Shown here in pieces: positions 25,726 through 32,982 of a stretch of DNA of 64,000 nt. The stretch spans positions 266,745 to 330,744 of the forward strand of contig NZ_ATVX01000003.1 of assembly GCF_000420945.1 (NCBI RefSeq), read 5' to 3'. The DNA is from Butyrivibrio sp. VCB2006 (GTDB lineage Bacteria; Bacillota; Clostridia; Lachnospirales; Lachnospiraceae). The position numbers were made by a program, and so were the translations under genes. Below the pieces are notes generated by a model, which was not told the origin of the DNA, ran no database searches, and saw only the letters and a list, made by a program, of their open reading frames with translations. Position 1 is the stretch's first letter, and every line of letters starts with the position of its first letter.

Positions 25726-25769
25726 AAAAACCGTTATCAGATCCGAATTGTTGTCTGATAACGGTTTTT
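25726..25769. terminator. Bidirectional terminator between the VTC unit and the minus-strand HK/RR operon
   Basis: A perfect 16-bp stem (25726-25741 with 25754-25769) begins with five A and ends with five T, so it works on both strands. Confidence 0.93.
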
Positions 25770-25772
25770 GTT

Positions 25773-27092
25773 TTATTTCTGAGTTTTATTTTTGGGAAGC
25801 TGTTTCGGGAGCTTAACTATAAACCTGATAATCTTATCTCCGTCCCGTACTGCTTCTATGTTTCCGCCATGGGAAACGGCTATTGCACGGGCAACGGAAA
25901 GACCTATTCCATAGCCTCCGGTGTCACGGCTTCTGGAAGAATCTGCCCTATAGAATCTGTCAAATAATCTGTCCAGATTTCCATCCGGAATACAGTCGTA
26001 GGTATTTGAAACCTCCAGGACTATATTTTTATCTTTTGACAAGATCACGTGAATGCTGCCCTTTTCTGAGGAATACTTAATAGCATTATCAAGTAGCAAA
26101 GATGCCAATTGATTCATGGAGTTCTTATCACCGGTAATGTGTATTCCATCTGTGATATCAACCTGGTAGTTCTTTCCTTTGGATTCGGCTACAGCTTGGA
26201 AAGAACTTGCGGTTTCTGCGATGGTCTGGCTTAGGTTAAAGTCTGAGAAAACGACATTTATTCTCTCTTCATCCATTCTGGACAGGGTCAAAAGATTTTT
26301 TACCAGACTGTTCATCCTCTTGGTCTGATTGCGGATACTGCTTGTCCATTCATTTTTACCGGATTCAAGTTCCAAAACATCCACGTTTGCTGAGATGACA
26401 GCAAGGGGAGTTTTTAGCTCGTGACCAGCGTCTGTGATGAATCTCTTTTGCTTTTCAAGGGATTCCACAACAGGAGCCACAGCCTGACTTGAGAAAATGA
26501 ATACCAGGATGAACATTGCAATAAGTGCCAATGCTCCAATTAGTAGTGACTGAGTTAACAGTTTAAATGCGTTGAATATAGAGGAACTTAGGTCAATGAA
26601 TACGATAAAAGAGGATCCGTCATCTTTTGAGGCTTTTTTATAGCGGTAGGAGTGGTACATCCCTTTGATTTTGGAGGAGGAGTATACCTTGGCCGCATAG
26701 TCCTTGGCGGAATCTTCGGAAACTGCTGCAATGTGAGACACATCTGTCTCTGTGACATTGCCCTGTGCATCGAATCTTACAACAAAGTATCTCGACTGGT
26801 AGGGCATTTCCGCAGATCGGATGTTGTTTAATCTGTTGAAATCAAAGGGTGAATCCGGACCAAAGCGCTCATTGGGTGGGATGAAATCTTCCTCGAAATC
26901 TTTTTTGAAAGCCTGTTCCCTCATACCGGGAAATTGTCCGTCGTTGGTGGTCAGAATGGATAACAGGTTATCAGCATCCTGATACATACTATGAAGATTG
27001 ACGACATTGATTATTCCGATCATTACAGCCAGTATCAGCAAAAGAGATAACATGGCGGTTATTACGAATTTTTTTCTGAGTTTTTTGACCAT
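25773..27092 (-). CDS. Sensor histidine kinase without an obvious HAMP domain
   Basis: This 439-aa kinase has TM1 (about 10-30), an extracytoplasmic segment of about 150 residues, and TM2 (about 183-203). Only about 20 residues separate TM2 from the HisKA His224 in FITDAGHELKTPLAV, so there is no complete HAMP. The HATPase has NAIKYSSEKG, and the DRFYRADSSRSRDTGGYGIG and LSVARAI region. Its response regulator (27128) lies 35 nt upstream in the same transcript. The stimulus is unknown. Confidence 0.93.
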   Translation of the reverse strand: MVKKLRKKFVITAMLSLLLILAVMIGIINVVNLHSMYQDADNLLSILTTNDGQFPGMREQAFKKDFEEDFIPPNERFGPDSPFDFNRLNNIRSAEMPYQSRYFVVRFDAQGNVTETDVSHIAAVSEDSAKDYAAKVYSSSKIKGMYHSYRYKKASKDDGSSFIVFIDLSSSIFNAFKLLTQSLLIGALALIAMFILVFIFSSQAVAPVVESLEKQKRFITDAGHELKTPLAVISANVDVLELESGKNEWTSSIRNQTKRMNSLVKNLLTLSRMDEERINVVFSDFNLSQTIAETASSFQAVAESKGKNYQVDITDGIHITGDKNSMNQLASLLLDNAIKYSSEKGSIHVILSKDKNIVLEVSNTYDCIPDGNLDRLFDRFYRADSSRSRDTGGYGIGLSVARAIAVSHGGNIEAVRDGDKIIRFIVKLPKQLPKNKTQK

Positions 27093-27127
27093 TTTTATCC
27101 TCGCATTTGTTTAGAGAGAAGAAAGAA

Positions 27128-27799
27128 TCAGGTCTCGTTTATTGAATAGCCAAGGCCTCTTGAAGCTTTTATTTCACAGGTTGCGCCAAGGGATGTCAGT
27201 TTTTTCCTGAGATTGGATACATATACCCAGACTACGTTTACATCTGCTTCTCCGTCGGCCCAGATGCGGTCCATAAAAGAATCGACAGAGATAATCCTGC
27301 CCGGAGATGTCATCAGCATTTCCATCATCTGGAATTCGCGGCCTGACAGGCGGATTTTGTCGTGATCCGGAGTTGAGAGTTCATAACCTGATCTGTCCAA
27401 AGTTAGATTACCGCAGGTTAGATTAGGCTGTGAAAAGTCCGCTTTTCTTCTGAGCATAGCACGGACTCTTGCCAGAAGTTCGCCCATATCAAAGGGCTTG
27501 GGAAGGTAATCGTCTGCGCCTAGGTCCAGACCTTTTATCCTGTCTTCCACCTCTGTTTTGGCGGTAAGAAATAGAACAGGGGTTGAAAGACCTTTTTCAC
27601 GGATCTTTTTGAGAACCTCTGTGCCGTCCATTCCTGGCATCATGATATCGAGAATAATACCGTCGTAGTCGCCTGCAAGGGCATAGTCAAGGGCATCGGT
27701 GCCGTTATAGACAGCATCTACCGTGTAATTACTATGTTTAAGAATGGCAACAAGCGCGTTGACCAGTTCTGTTTCATCGTCTGCAATAAGAAGTTTCAT
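27128..27799 (-). CDS. OmpR-family response regulator
   Basis: This 223-aa regulator has a receiver (acidic pair DDE near residues 7-9, phosphoacceptor Asp51 in IILDIMMPG, Lys in YLPKPFDMGEL) and a winged-helix DNA-binding domain ending RGLGYSIN. It is the first gene of the minus-strand operon; the kinase follows. The pair lies between the VTC unit and the DUF3810 gene. Targets cannot be inferred. Confidence 0.94.
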   Translation of the reverse strand: MKLLIADDETELVNALVAILKHSNYTVDAVYNGTDALDYALAGDYDGIILDIMMPGMDGTEVLKKIREKGLSTPVLFLTAKTEVEDRIKGLDLGADDYLPKPFDMGELLARVRAMLRRKADFSQPNLTCGNLTLDRSGYELSTPDHDKIRLSGREFQMMEMLMTSPGRIISVDSFMDRIWADGEADVNVVWVYVSNLRKKLTSLGATCEIKASRGLGYSINET

Positions 27800-27976
27800 A
27801 TTAACCGTCCATTTCCTGCTATCTTTAGTTACTCTTTAATTTTATCAAAAGAAGGCTGTGATTGCTACTTATGTAATTATGTATAAACTATGAACAGATT
27901 TAGTGTTTTTGGACATTTGCAGTACATATTTGGAGAGTAAAATATGCATTAACTTGATTTATCAGGGGGGATTGCA

Positions 27977-29152
27977 ATGAAGAAAAGGGGAAGTGCTTTT
28001 TCTTTACCCATTATAATAACAATGGCGCTATGCGTTATCTTTAATCTGGCTGCATGGAAGAGTGCGGCTTTTTCTGACTTCTACGTAACTAATATTTTTC
28101 CTAAGATCACAAGTATATATGGAAGGATCACCAGCCTTGTTCATTTTTCCGTAGGGGAGAAAATGCTTGTTGCTGTGGTGATTTATCTTACGGTGGTTGT
28201 ACTTTTTGTTGTTTTCCATACAATTCTTATGCTGTATGGAAAGCTGAAGAAATCTCACGGTAAAAGATATACATCCATGGCAAAGTTCTGCGATGCTATG
28301 TCAGATGGGTTATACAGGGTCACACCGGTTCTTTTGGCAATCACAATGGTTGTAATGAGTCTTAACTGCTTTGTACTGTATCACTGCTCTAAGCTTGAGG
28401 TGGTTCCTGACAAGGAAAGCGAGCAATACAATCTGGAGGAACTGGCCCAGCTTCGTGACTATATCGTTCGCAAATGCAATGAGTTATCCACCAAGGTGCC
28501 CCATGACGAGAACGGGAATGTGAAGTTTGAGGGGGACATGGCGGGGACAGCAATTGCCGCAATGCAGAATATATCAGGGGATTATCCAAGGCTTGGTGGT
28601 TATTATGTAACTCCCAAAGCTCTTTATTTTTCTGATTTCATGTGCCAGCAGTACATGCAGGGGTACTATTTCCCATTTTCTATGGAAGCTAATTACAATG
28701 ACACCATGAATCTTATGAATAAGCCTTTTACCATGTGCCATGAACTTGCCCATACCCATGGATATATTTATGAAGACGAGGCAAATTTCTTTGGATTTTT
28801 GGCCTGCATAAGTTCAGATGATATTGTTTTCCAGTACAGTGGCTATCTGGGAGTTCTCAATTACGTCAACAATGATTTTTATAAGGCTGTCAGTGAAAAA
28901 GAATATAAGTCTCACGTGAAGATATCGGACAGAGTTAAATATGATAATCAGTTTCTGTCCCAGGAAGGTTGGCAGGAAGTTGAGAAAAAAGCTGTAATCA
29001 AGACTGAGACGGTAAAAAAGGCAGCAGATGCCTTTATTGATACTAATCTTAAGGTGAACGGAGTTTCCTCGGGAAAAGTTAGTTACGCTCACGTTGTAGG
29101 GCTTATTATGGACTACTACTATGAGAATTGCATATTGGCATCAGCAGGCTAA
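27977..29152 (+). CDS. DUF3810 membrane protein with a HELAH metallopeptidase motif
   Basis: This 391-aa protein has three N-terminal membrane helices (about 9-28, 57-85, 113-133) and a large domain with MCHELAHTHGYIYEDEAN. The motif gives candidate zinc ligands His255, His259 and a downstream Glu (266 or 268), with Glu256 as the likely base: a gluzincin-like arrangement. DUF3810 proteins are otherwise uncharacterised. The RBS is AGGGGGG, 7-8 nt upstream. A lipoprotein gene follows after 46 nt. A membrane protease role is inference. Confidence 0.85.
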   Translation: MKKRGSAFSLPIIITMALCVIFNLAAWKSAAFSDFYVTNIFPKITSIYGRITSLVHFSVGEKMLVAVVIYLTVVVLFVVFHTILMLYGKLKKSHGKRYTSMAKFCDAMSDGLYRVTPVLLAITMVVMSLNCFVLYHCSKLEVVPDKESEQYNLEELAQLRDYIVRKCNELSTKVPHDENGNVKFEGDMAGTAIAAMQNISGDYPRLGGYYVTPKALYFSDFMCQQYMQGYYFPFSMEANYNDTMNLMNKPFTMCHELAHTHGYIYEDEANFFGFLACISSDDIVFQYSGYLGVLNYVNNDFYKAVSEKEYKSHVKISDRVKYDNQFLSQEGWQEVEKKAVIKTETVKKAADAFIDTNLKVNGVSSGKVSYAHVVGLIMDYYYENCILASAG

Positions 29153-29198
29153 GAGGTATAATAGGACTATCGGACTTTACACAGAAATGGAGATTTAG

Positions 29199-29888
29199 AT
29201 GAAAAAGAAAAGATCAGTTCTATTAACTACGCTTCTTATGATAGTTCTCTTAGCAGGTTGTAAGCCTTCTGAGGAAAAGCTAAGTGAGGCTGAAAGCGCC
29301 AGGTCTTCGCTACTTGCTGCGAGAGATACTGCAGAGGAAACCTATCTTGATATTGCAGATACATCAATGAGATCAGAGCTCGATGCACTTGGTGTCCAGG
29401 TTGCAGAAATAGAAGCAATCGATTTTACAAATATGAGTGACAAGAAGATCAACGAAGTTCTTCCCAAGATTGCAGAGCTGTCAGAGAGTTACGGCACTGT
29501 CCAGGCCAAGCTGTCAGGAACCTATCAGGAAGAGACAGCGGTAAAAAAGGAGCAGGCCAAGAATGTTCAGATTGATGCTTATATCATCAATAAAATGGGT
29601 GCTGATCTTTCAAGTATTGTTCTTCATGACTTATCAGCGGATACATATTCTGATGATTTAATAGCTGGAGAAGATGCGCTTACAGCGGGCTACACACTTA
29701 TGGGTGTTAAGCTTGAGATATATACTGATAGTTCACAGTGGGAGTTTGTAGTAACCGATACTGCGGGAAATACTTACAACGTTCCATGTGAGGATCTGCG
29801 AGGCTTCACGGAGAAGGGCGTTTCTTTATCCTTTGAATATGATAAGGAGACGGATTCAGGCGTAGTAACTTTTGGCGGATACTTCTAA
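29199..29888 (+). CDS. Lipoprotein of unknown function
   Basis: This 229-aa protein has a type II signal peptide with lipobox LLAGC, so it is tethered to the outer face of the membrane. Residues about 25-125 are helical and acidic (coiled-coil-like); the rest (about 125-229) is a beta domain (AYIINKMGADLSSIVLHDLS, YTLMGVKLEIYTD and later strands). It follows the DUF3810 gene by 46 nt and may share its transcript. No family was recognised. Confidence 0.8.
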   Translation: MKKKRSVLLTTLLMIVLLAGCKPSEEKLSEAESARSSLLAARDTAEETYLDIADTSMRSELDALGVQVAEIEAIDFTNMSDKKINEVLPKIAELSESYGTVQAKLSGTYQEETAVKKEQAKNVQIDAYIINKMGADLSSIVLHDLSADTYSDDLIAGEDALTAGYTLMGVKLEIYTDSSQWEFVVTDTAGNTYNVPCEDLRGFTEKGVSLSFEYDKETDSGVVTFGGYF

Positions 29889-29968
29889 AACTTGATTTAT
29901 TTTACGTTTTTTGTTAAAAATGAACAAAATCTTAAGGAAATCTTAAGATATTATGCACAAGTTCATTC

Positions 29969-29997
29969 GTGACATTATTTTTTTTCGAGTATATAAT
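29969..29997 (+). promoter_or_regulatory. Promoter of the repeat lipoprotein gene
   Basis: GTGACA (29969-29974) and a perfect TATAAT (29992-29997) are separated by 17 bp. Transcription should start near 30004. Two CTTAAG motifs, in ATCTTAAG copies about 11 bp apart, lie just upstream of the -35. Confidence 0.8.
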
Positions 29998-30022
29998 CTT
30001 ATTTCGTACTGAAGCAATTGGC

Positions 30023-30039
30023 TTGCAATAGAATTGCAA
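30023..30039. promoter_or_regulatory. Palindrome in the leader of the repeat lipoprotein gene
   Basis: TTGCAAT-AGA-ATTGCAA is a perfect 7-3-7 inverted repeat between the predicted start site (about 30004) and the RBS. It may be an operator or a short mRNA hairpin. Confidence 0.45.
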
Positions 30040-30069
30040 AGTATAGGTAAGAAGAGGAGATTATATATT

Positions 30070-30384
30070 ATGAAGAAGAATATCGTAACATTACTTTCAG
30101 CATTAACACTTTCTGCAGCAGTACTTGCTGGTTGCGGAGAGGCTACAGTAGAGACAGCAGTTGAGGAGACATCTGTAGAGGCTTCTGTTGAGGCATCTGT
30201 AGAGGTTGTAGAAGAGGCTGTTGAGGCTGCTTCAGACGCTTCATCTGTAGAAGAGGCTGTTGAGGCTGCTTCAGATGCTTCATCTGTAGAAGAGGCTGCT
30301 GAGGATGCTTCTGCTGAGGCTTCATCAGTAGAGGAGGCAGTTGAGGCTGCTTCAGAAGCTACATCAGAGGCTTCAAACAACTAA
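30070..30384 (+). CDS. Small acidic repeat lipoprotein
   Basis: This 104-aa protein starts with MKKN and has a lipobox LAGC with Cys22. The mature part is almost only Ala, Glu, Ser, Val, Asp and Thr, with no Lys or Arg after residue 3. It holds repeats: VEEAVEAASDASS at about 47-59 and 60-72, then two diverged copies (73-86, 87-104). The two identical copies are near-identical in DNA too, as expected after recent duplication. It probably forms an extended acidic surface stalk or spacer. RBS AGAGGAGA precedes the ATG at 30070; earlier in-frame starts lack an RBS. A strong promoter and its own terminator suggest high expression. Confidence 0.8.
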   Translation: MKKNIVTLLSALTLSAAVLAGCGEATVETAVEETSVEASVEASVEVVEEAVEAASDASSVEEAVEAASDASSVEEAAEDASAEASSVEEAVEAASEATSEASNN

Positions 30385-30455
30385 TTCAATTAGATTTTTT
30401 ACACCAGGTAATATAACTAGTTAATAATCAATTGCTTTAGTCAGTACATAACGAT

Positions 30456-30495
30456 AAGAGCCATTACATCATATTCGATGTAATGGCTCTTTTTT
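30456..30495. terminator. Bidirectional terminator between the repeat lipoprotein and the Fur-family gene
   Basis: A perfect 15-bp stem (30456-30470 with 30477-30491) is followed by T on the plus strand. The minus-strand tail is only TTATCG, so termination of the minus-strand operon may be weaker. Confidence 0.9.
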
Positions 30496-30504
30496 CATTC
30501 TGTA

Positions 30505-30963
30505 TTATGCGTTTTGTGCACAGTCCTTACAGTATCCGTAAACCTCAAGGTTGTGTCCGGTGATCTCAAAGCCTGGAACTGAATGCTCAATCTCATGACT
30601 TATCTCGTGGAGAGGGCAGGTTCCAAGCGGAATCTTTTTGTGACATTTAAGGCAAACCGCGTAGTGTTTGTGTTTTCCTGTCTTTAGTTCATAGACAGCA
30701 TTTTCTTCCGTGGAAAGGTTTGTCTTGGCAATGATACCCGCTTTTTCAAATGCAATAAGGTTTCTATATATAGTAGAAAAGGCATACATTTCAGAAGGAT
30801 GCTCTTTGTTGAGAAGAGTGTATATTTCTGCAGCAGAGATAGGTTCCTGAGATGAATAAAGTACTTTGAATATGTCAATTCTCTGCTTGGTCTTCTTGAC
30901 GCCCTCCGGCCAGTTGCGTTCTATAATTTCATCGTAGGATTCCGGGTGTATCTTACAACTCAT
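30505..30963 (-). CDS. Fur-family metalloregulator
   Basis: This 152-aa regulator has an N-terminal winged helix with TKQRIDIFKVLYSS and YAFSTIYRNLIAFEKAGII (recognition region), and a C-terminal dimerisation domain with two Cys pairs, CLKC and CKDC (structural zinc), plus His-rich KHKHYAVC. The subtype (Zur-, Mur- or Per-like) is not clear. It is the second gene of an operon with a predicted metal exporter, 21 nt away, and a strong Fur-type palindrome lies in front of the operon, so autoregulation is likely (inference). Confidence 0.9.
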   Translation of the reverse strand: MSCKIHPESYDEIIERNWPEGVKKTKQRIDIFKVLYSSQEPISAAEIYTLLNKEHPSEMYAFSTIYRNLIAFEKAGIIAKTNLSTEENAVYELKTGKHKHYAVCLKCHKKIPLGTCPLHEISHEIEHSVPGFEITGHNLEVYGYCKDCAQNA

Positions 30964-30984
30964 AGTTATTCTCCATTTTTAAGA

Positions 30985-31881
30985 TTAAATAGTTATTCCC
31001 ATTAAATCAATAAGAAGTCCGACTACTGTACCGACTAAGAAAAGTAAAAGAGTTATGTTTATGTTCTCTTTTTTATCATCATTTACTCTAAAGAGCACCA
31101 GTAATCCAATGCCGGCGCCAACAAGAAGTCCTGACATCATGGTTCCTAAAGTGATCATCTGATCAAGATAAAGCTCCGTGATGATTACAGAAGCTGCACA
31201 GTTAGGAATAAGTCCGATAATTCCTGCAAGAATATGGCTTATTACAGGGCTTGTCTTAAGGAGTCTTGCGAGATTCTCAGATCCGATAAGCTCAATGGCC
31301 AGATTAAGAAACAGGGATAACACAAGTACAAAAAGGAATATATGCACAGTGTGAACAAGAGCTGACTTAACTATTCCAAGGAAACCTGCGTCTTCCTCAT
31401 CGTCGCAGTGGCAATGTTCCTTTTCGCAAAGAGCTTCTATACGGACCGGATCATTTGCGGATCTGCTATGGGCTTTGTGGTAAGCATGAACTACAAAGTC
31501 GATTACAAAACCGGCAATGATTCCGATAAGAGCCTTGATTGCAAGAATCTGTATCATAGTCATAATAGGAACCTGTTCGGAAATAAAAAGAGGTACCATC
31601 TCGTCTGATGTTGACAGATAAATTGCAATAAGTGTACCAAGAGTAATTACTCTGCCGGCATAGAGGTTGGATGCAGCGGCAGAAAATCCACACTGAGGAA
31701 ATACACCGATAAGTCCGCCCCAAAGAGGTCCAAGATGTTCAGTTTTCTCTACAATGCCTGAAGTAAACTCTGCAGTTTTATGTTCAAGATACTCCATTAT
31801 TAAATAAGTAATAAATAGGAAGGGAAGTATCTTAAGTGAATCAATCAGAGCGTCAATAACTACGTCTATTATTAGTCCCAT
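30985..31881 (-). CDS. Predicted heavy-metal exporter (PF11449-like, putative manganese/arsenic transporter)
   Basis: This 298-aa polytopic protein has about eight to ten helices in two related halves: GGLIGVFPQCGFSAAASNLY in the first and GIIGLIPNCAASVIITELY in the second, each with a P-x-C-x-hydrophobic motif. The loop between halves is rich in metal-binding residues (CEKEHCHCDDEED). This pattern is that of the putative 10-TM heavy-metal exporter family, some members of which are annotated as manganese transporters. It is cotranscribed with a Fur-family gene and preceded by a 21-bp Fur-like box, which points to metal control. The metal itself is not known. Confidence 0.82.
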   Translation of the reverse strand: MGLIIDVVIDALIDSLKILPFLFITYLIMEYLEHKTAEFTSGIVEKTEHLGPLWGGLIGVFPQCGFSAAASNLYAGRVITLGTLIAIYLSTSDEMVPLFISEQVPIMTMIQILAIKALIGIIAGFVIDFVVHAYHKAHSRSANDPVRIEALCEKEHCHCDDEEDAGFLGIVKSALVHTVHIFLFVLVLSLFLNLAIELIGSENLARLLKTSPVISHILAGIIGLIPNCAASVIITELYLDQMITLGTMMSGLLVGAGIGLLVLFRVNDDKKENINITLLLFLVGTVVGLLIDLMGITI

Positions 31882-31916
31882 TCTGTAGCCTCCTGTGGTG
31901 AGAAATAATTAAATGC

Positions 31917-31937
31917 AAATGCAAATCATTTGCATTT
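31917..31937. promoter_or_regulatory. Fur-family box upstream of the metal exporter operon
   Basis: This is a perfect 10-1-10 palindrome: arms AAATGCAAAT and ATTTGCATTT around C31927. An extra overlapping half-site (AAATGCAAAT, 31911-31920) precedes it. The length and symmetry match Fur/Zur-type operators. It lies 36-56 bp upstream of the exporter start, on the promoter side. Confidence 0.82.
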
Positions 31938-31985
31938 AGAAAAAGCGATAAAAAAATGAGTACCGCTAATGCAAGTACTCTGTAA

Positions 31986-32056
31986 AGCGGGTGATGGGAA
32001 TCGAACCCACGTATCCAGCTTGGAAGGCTGGTGTTCTACCATTGAACTACACCCGC
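31986..32056 (-). tRNA. tRNA-Gly(TCC)
   Basis: This 71-nt cloverleaf on the minus strand has acceptor GCGGGTG pairing with CACCCGC, a D-loop with TTCAATGGTAGAA, anticodon loop CTTCCAA (anticodon TCC) and a GGTTCGATTCC T-arm. The discriminator is U, as expected for Gly. CCA is not encoded. Its promoter is at 32076-32104. Confidence 0.97.
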
Positions 32057-32075
32057 ATGGTGCTGACAAGAATAT

Positions 32076-32104
32076 ATACTACCTATTTTTATATAGTATG
32101 TCAA
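32076..32104 (-). promoter_or_regulatory. Promoter of tRNA-Gly
   Basis: On the minus strand, consensus TTGACA (complement of 32099-32104) and TAGTAT (complement of 32076-32081) are separated by 17 bp, just upstream of the tRNA. Confidence 0.82.
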
Positions 32105-32137
32105 GGGTTTTTGTGATAAACTATCTGTGTTTGTCAT

Positions 32138-32188
32138 TTGACATAGTGTTTTACTGGTGTTAATATAAATCCTACTAAGTTGGTAGGA
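32138..32188 (+). promoter_or_regulatory. Promoter and candidate operator of the suf operon
   Basis: TTGACA (32138-32143) and TAATAT (32161-32166) have 17-bp spacing. An inverted repeat, TCCTACTA with TGGTAGGA (arms about 32170-32177 and 32181-32188, one G-T pair), covers the predicted start site near 32173. Rrf2/IscR-type regulators use similar short palindromes, but no regulator is encoded here. Confidence 0.6.
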
Positions 32189-32220
32189 AATGCTTTTGCA
32201 TATATGAAAGGAAGCTTTTT

Positions 32221-32967
32221 ATGTCAGAACAGTCTTTATTACAGGTCAAGGATTTATCAGTATCTATAGATAATGAACTGCCTATACTTCATAACATTAA
32301 TTTGGATATCAAACCGGGAGAGACTCATGTACTCATGGGACCAAACGGTGCCGGTAAGTCAACTCTTGGCTTCACACTTATGGGAAATCCTCACTATAAC
32401 GTAACAGAGGGTAATATTCTTTTTGCTGGTCAGGATATTACAACTGCTTCATCAGATAAGAGAGCTAAGGCCGGAATGTTCCTTTCTTTCCAGAATCCAT
32501 ATGAAGTTCCGGGTATTTCACTTAGCAGTTTCATAAGAAATGCATATCATGCACAGACAGGTGCACCTGTTAAGCTTCTTGCCTTCCAGAAGTCACTTAA
32601 GGCTGCAATGGAGATTCTTTCAATGGATGAGTCTTATGCAGACAGAGATCTTAACGTAGGTTTCTCAGGCGGTGAGAAAAAGAAGGCTGAGATTCTTCAG
32701 CTCCTTATGCTTAATCCTAAGTTTGCAATCCTTGATGAGACAGACTCAGGTCTTGACGTTGACGCTGTTCGTACTGTTTCCAAGGGGATCGAAGAGTACC
32801 AGAAAAAGAAGGATGGCGCTCTTCTTATCATTACTCACAGCACCAAGATTCTTGAATCTCTTCACGTTGATTACACTCACGTTCTTGTAAAGGGTAACAT
32901 CGTTCATACCGGCGATGGATCACTTGTTGATGAGATCAACGCAAATGGTTTCGAGAGATTTGTCTGA
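32221..32967 (+). CDS. sufC: Fe-S cluster assembly ATPase SufC
   Basis: This 248-aa ABC-type ATPase powers the SufBCD scaffold in the cytoplasm. Walker A is GPNGAGKST, the signature is VGFSGGEKKKAEI, Walker B is FAILDETDSGLD, and the H-loop is ITHSTKI. It is the first gene of sufCBDSU, 15 nt before sufB. The RBS is AAAGGAAG, 8 nt before the ATG. Confidence 0.97.
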   Translation: MSEQSLLQVKDLSVSIDNELPILHNINLDIKPGETHVLMGPNGAGKSTLGFTLMGNPHYNVTEGNILFAGQDITTASSDKRAKAGMFLSFQNPYEVPGISLSSFIRNAYHAQTGAPVKLLAFQKSLKAAMEILSMDESYADRDLNVGFSGGEKKKAEILQLLMLNPKFAILDETDSGLDVDAVRTVSKGIEEYQKKKDGALLIITHSTKILESLHVDYTHVLVKGNIVHTGDGSLVDEINANGFERFV

Positions 32968-32982
32968 TATTAGAGGGTGAAT

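Noticed and set aside
29943..30380. Minus-strand open frame antisense to the repeat lipoprotein
   Set aside because: It arises from the Ala/Glu/Ser-repeat codons, has no RBS, and covers the promoter and leader of the real gene.
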